Assembly: GCA_035405785.1 (NCBI GenBank)
Contig: DAONJS010000005.1
Span: 1 to 64,000, forward strand
DNA length: 64,000 nt
Direction: 5' to 3'
Origin: BPGX01 sp035405785
GTDB taxonomy: Bacteria; Bacteroidota; Bacteroidia; B-17B0; Aurantibacillaceae
Position 1 is the stretch's first letter; each line of letters starts with the position of its first letter. The notes below the pieces were generated by a model that was not told the origin of the DNA, searched no databases, and worked only from the letters and a program-made list of their open reading frames with translations. The position numbers were made by a program, and so were the translations under genes. Of the stretch, positions 61,676 to 64,000 are shown in pieces.

Positions 61676-62566
61676 ATGAACATCGCATTATATGCAAGAA
61701 ATACTGCGGCTAACAAATACGAATATGTATTTGATATTTATCAAAAACTTAAAGAACATAACATATCGCTTTATTTATATGAACCATATTTTGAATTTCT
61801 CAAAAATAATTTTCCAGATGTTTTAAATTTTCCAGTTATCCAAAACAATGATGATTTAGAAAAGCACAATATTGAAATGATTATCAGTTTAGGTGGAGAC
61901 GGCACTTTATTAGAAACATTATCTTTAGTAAAAAAGTTGCCCATTCCTGTTTTTGGCATCAACACAGGTCGTTTGGGATTTCTTGCTTATGATTTTAAAC
62001 AAAATGTAACCGAAGCCATTCAAAGAATTATTGACAAAAAATACACTATTGAAAAGAGAAATTTATTGCAATTACTTCATCCGCAACTACCAAGTAACGA
62101 TGTTAATTATGCTTTAAATGAAATTGTCATTCACAAAAAAGATACAGGTTCAATGCTGTATATTGATGTATTTATTGATGATGCATATTTGACAACTGTT
62201 TTTGCAGATGGTATTATTGTTTCTACTGCAACAGGTTCTACTGCTTATTCATTAAGTTGTGGAGGACCTATTTTAGAACCCGGATTAAATGCAATGATTA
62301 TCACACCAATTGCATCGCATTCATTGAATGCCAAACCCATTGTGCTTTCAAATCAACATATATTATCCTTTGTTATTTCAGGTAGAAATCCACAATACCA
62401 TTTATCACTTGATTCAAATATCTATTCATTAAATGTAGATTTTCAAAAAGAATCCATTAAAATTTCAAAAGCCAATCATTATTTTCATTTAGTGATGCCA
62501 CATCAATTTCATTTTTTTGATTCTCTGAGAAATAAACTCTATTGGGGAAGTGATAAAAGAAGATAA
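61676..62566 (+). CDS. nadK: NAD kinase
   Basis: Phosphorylates NAD to NADP. GGDGT (73-77) is the catalytic/diphosphate motif. FGINTGRLGFLAYD and the nucleotide-binding ATGSTAYSLSCGGPIL are also intact, as is ITPIASHSLNAKPIVL. Length 296 is normal. It begins 12 bases after the small membrane-protein gene and its end is close to a repeat-rich gap. Confidence 0.96.
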   Translation: MNIALYARNTAANKYEYVFDIYQKLKEHNISLYLYEPYFEFLKNNFPDVLNFPVIQNNDDLEKHNIEMIISLGGDGTLLETLSLVKKLPIPVFGINTGRLGFLAYDFKQNVTEAIQRIIDKKYTIEKRNLLQLLHPQLPSNDVNYALNEIVIHKKDTGSMLYIDVFIDDAYLTTVFADGIIVSTATGSTAYSLSCGGPILEPGLNAMIITPIASHSLNAKPIVLSNQHILSFVISGRNPQYHLSLDSNIYSLNVDFQKESIKISKANHYFHLVMPHQFHFFDSLRNKLYWGSDKRR

Positions 62567-62656
62567 TGATTCAACTTAAACAAAGCAAGATATTTTGGTG
62601 ATAATAAAAAAATGTTCAATGTTCAAGTATATTCAGTTTTGAGTTATGAACTTTAT

Positions 62657-62784
62657 CGTCATTACGAGCAAAGCGAAGTAATCTCAAATATTACACGTCA
62701 TTGCGAGCAAAGCGAAGCAATCTCAAAAGTATTATTCTCATAACAATTACGAGATTGCTTCGGGCTAACGCCCTCGCAATGACG
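62657..62784. repeat. Inverted-repeat element, CGTCATTGCGAG family, copy 2
   Basis: CGTCATTGCGAG and GAAGCAATCTC lead, and GAGATTGCTTCGGGC and CCTCGCAATGACG close the element as inverted arms. The left arm is present twice in tandem (62657 and 62696, 39-bp period), the outer one with two changes. The spacer AAAAGTATTAT and AACAATTAC matches the copy at 1225-1356. Confidence 0.8.
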
Positions 62785-62880
62785 AAATAACTAAAAATTC
62801 AAAACTATTCGCTATTAACTATTACTTTAATTATCTGCGTAATTGCAGTAAAAAAATATATCAACTAAAAAATTTTACCT

Positions 62881-62888
62881 TATCTTTG
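62881..62888 (+). promoter_or_regulatory. -7 element of msrB
   Basis: TATCTTTG, an exact match, ends 5 bases before the msrB ATG. Transcription would begin at about the start codon, so the message would be leaderless. Confidence 0.6.
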
Positions 62889-62893
62889 CACTA

Positions 62894-63391
62894 ATGAATT
62901 TCAAGTTATTTTTAATCACAATTTTATTTCCTTTATTTTTGCAATGTCAAAACACAAAATCAAAATTTATGTCTAATGAAAAAATTGTAAAATCTGAAGA
63001 AGAATGGAAATCGATATTAGGAAAAGAAAAATATCATATACTAAGAGAAAAAGGAACTGAGCCACCATTTAGCGGAAAATATTACATGCACTTTGAAAAA
63101 GGTGTATACAAATGTGCCGCGTGTGGATATGAACTTTTTACATCTGATATGAAATTTGAATCACATTGTGGATGGCCAAGTTTTGATAAAGAAATTGGAA
63201 ATAATGAAAGAATTATCAAACAACCAGATTATAGTTATGGTATGATTCGCACAGAAATTTTATGTGCTCGCTGTGGTTCTCATTTAGGACATCTATTTGA
63301 TGATGGTCCTACTGAAACAGGAAAAAGATATTGTGTAAATTCTTTAAGTATAGAATTTGAGCCAGTAAAAGATTCTACAAAAAAAGATTAA
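62894..63391 (+). CDS. msrB: Peptide-methionine (R)-S-oxide reductase, lipoprotein
   Basis: Repairs methionine-R-sulfoxide in proteins. It has the two zinc CxxC pairs (CAACGYELF and CARCGSHLG), SHCGWPSF, and the catalytic Cys at 147 in KRYCVNSLSIEF. The N-terminus is a lipoprotein signal (LITILFPLFLQC), placing the enzyme in the cell envelope, where it would repair oxidised exported proteins. Length 165 includes a linker of about 25 residues. It ends 4 bases over the convergent last gene. Confidence 0.95.
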   Translation: MNFKLFLITILFPLFLQCQNTKSKFMSNEKIVKSEEEWKSILGKEKYHILREKGTEPPFSGKYYMHFEKGVYKCAACGYELFTSDMKFESHCGWPSFDKEIGNNERIIKQPDYSYGMIRTEILCARCGSHLGHLFDDGPTETGKRYCVNSLSIEFEPVKDSTKKD

Positions 63392-64000
63392 ACTTTCTTA
63401 CCTTGTTGTTTTAAAAACTCAATATAAGGTTGAATATATCTATCCTTTTTTGAAGGATAAATATCTGCAATGGTAACCATTAAACCAGTTTCTTCAACAC
63501 CCCCAAACCCAGGATTGATAGCCGTTCCAAAAGTTCTCATTGTAGAAGACAAATTCATATAATTATTGACAAGTGGCGGAATACGCTCACCACGTTTTTT
63601 TACTTCGTGAGTTAATTCAAGATGTGCTTCTTTATATGAAAGTCCTTTTATTTTTTCAATGAACCAGGAAATATCATTTTCTAATTCTATTGGATGAATA
63701 GGCCAAACTAAATTATCTTTATCTGGAAAGAAAAATCGCATAAAACCTAAAATCAAATCCCTTGCTTCTCTATTGAAATGCGTGTACATAGTTACTTTGC
63801 CAAAAAAATACTTCATATCTGGATAATCTACTACCAGTGCTCCAAGACCATCCCACAAATTATCCAAACTAAATAATCCTTTTCTATAATCTTCAGTTGG
63901 CTGATATTTTGGTTGAATAAATGAACGACCTAATTCAATTGTGTAAGGTGCATATTCATTGATAAACTTTTGAGAAAAGTGAAAAAGTTCTGATGTAGCA
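63388..64000 (-). CDS. GNAT/hemolysin-like acyltransferase, 5' end beyond window
   Basis: The frame is open from 63388 to the edge (first whole codon at 63997-63999), so the N-terminus is missing. YTIELGRSFIQPKYQPTEDYRKGLFSLDNLWDGLGALV is typical of the hemolysin/OlsB-type GNAT family, in which the ELGR segment is conserved, and GKVTMYTHFNREARDLIL follows. Members make ornithine lipid or related N-acyl products. The TTG at 63867 is internal, not a start. It overlaps msrB by 4 bases at the 3' end. Confidence 0.8.
   Translation of the reverse strand, partial: ATSELFHFSQKFINEYAPYTIELGRSFIQPKYQPTEDYRKGLFSLDNLWDGLGALVVDYPDMKYFFGKVTMYTHFNREARDLILGFMRFFFPDKDNLVWPIHPIELENDISWFIEKIKGLSYKEAHLELTHEVKKRGERIPPLVNNYMNLSSTMRTFGTAINPGFGGVEETGLMVTIADIYPSKKDRYIQPYIEFLKQQGKKV

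Larger units (their letters stand above)
62567..62893. other. Gene-free repeat region after nadK
   Basis: It holds TCAATGT-type heptamer traces (62611-62625), a CGTCATTGCGAG-family element (62657-62784) and the msrB promoter (62881-62888). No credible gene is seen on either strand. Confidence 0.8.

Overview
The window is a piece of an AT-rich Bacteroidota chromosome, probably of the Chitinophagales/Sphingobacteriales kind. The evidence is -7 promoter motifs of the TAnnTTTG type, weak Shine-Dalgarno sequences, a type IX secretion (T9SS) cargo protein with a C-terminal sorting domain, PorE-like and PorG-like T9SS proteins, a TonB-dependent receptor, futalosine-pathway menaquinone genes, DUF3822, DUF5683 and DUF6089 proteins, and an FtsZ with the Bacteroidota-style tail. 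The genus cannot be named from this alone. Nearly all genes are housekeeping genes. No phage, CRISPR array, transposase or rRNA operon was seen.

Layout. 1-881: 3'-truncated WG-repeat lipoprotein (minus strand). 1011-1092: tRNA-Leu(GAG). 1093-1557: gene-free stretch packed with small dispersed repeats. 1558-17903: complete division and cell wall (dcw) cluster on the minus strand, read as mraZ-rsmH-ftsL-ftsI-murE-mraY-murD-ftsW-murG-murC-ftsQ-ftsA-ftsZ, ending with a YciO-type YrdC/Sua5 gene. Gaps are tiny or overlapping, so it is probably one operon driven from the promoter and MraZ box at 17928-17982. 17904-18216: the most structured intergenic region, with three GTGGTAAAAA-type repeats, a DnaA-box palindrome, a terminator and a second, opposed pair of GTGGT repeats. 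18217-21061: TonB receptor and a small membrane protein. 21146-26822: porE-like gene, tRNA-Met(CAT), yidC, acyltransferase, SprT-like protease. 26991-28474: mqnB-mqnD. 28732-33747: CoA transferase, acetyltransferase, fatty acid desaturase, SGNH-like protein, bacilliredoxin, PorG-like protein. 33754-42937: dnaG, FAH-family enzyme, yidD, a secreted protein-Usp-methyltransferase operon, ettA, recG. 42972-50918: FemAB-like protein, large T9SS cargo protein, DUF5683, YihY, PBP4-type dacB. 51002-56825: Lys-rich basic protein, rpsP, AddB-like nuclease, DUF3822, rsmD. 56877-64000: patatin/surface-antigen protein, YdeI-like protein, tilS, small membrane protein, nadK, msrB, and a 5'-truncated GNAT/hemolysin-like acyltransferase.

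Three themes stand out. First, many genes have a TAnnTTTG -7 motif only 5-14 bases before the start codon, implying leaderless or ultrashort-leader mRNAs. At several loci this shows that the longest possible reading frame begins inside or upstream of the promoter, so starts were moved downstream. Second, the mraZ upstream region looks like a compact regulatory hub. Third, at least four families of small palindromic or tandem repeats recur at several loci in both orientations, one apparently inserted inside another. All functions are inferred from sequence alone; no database search was run.
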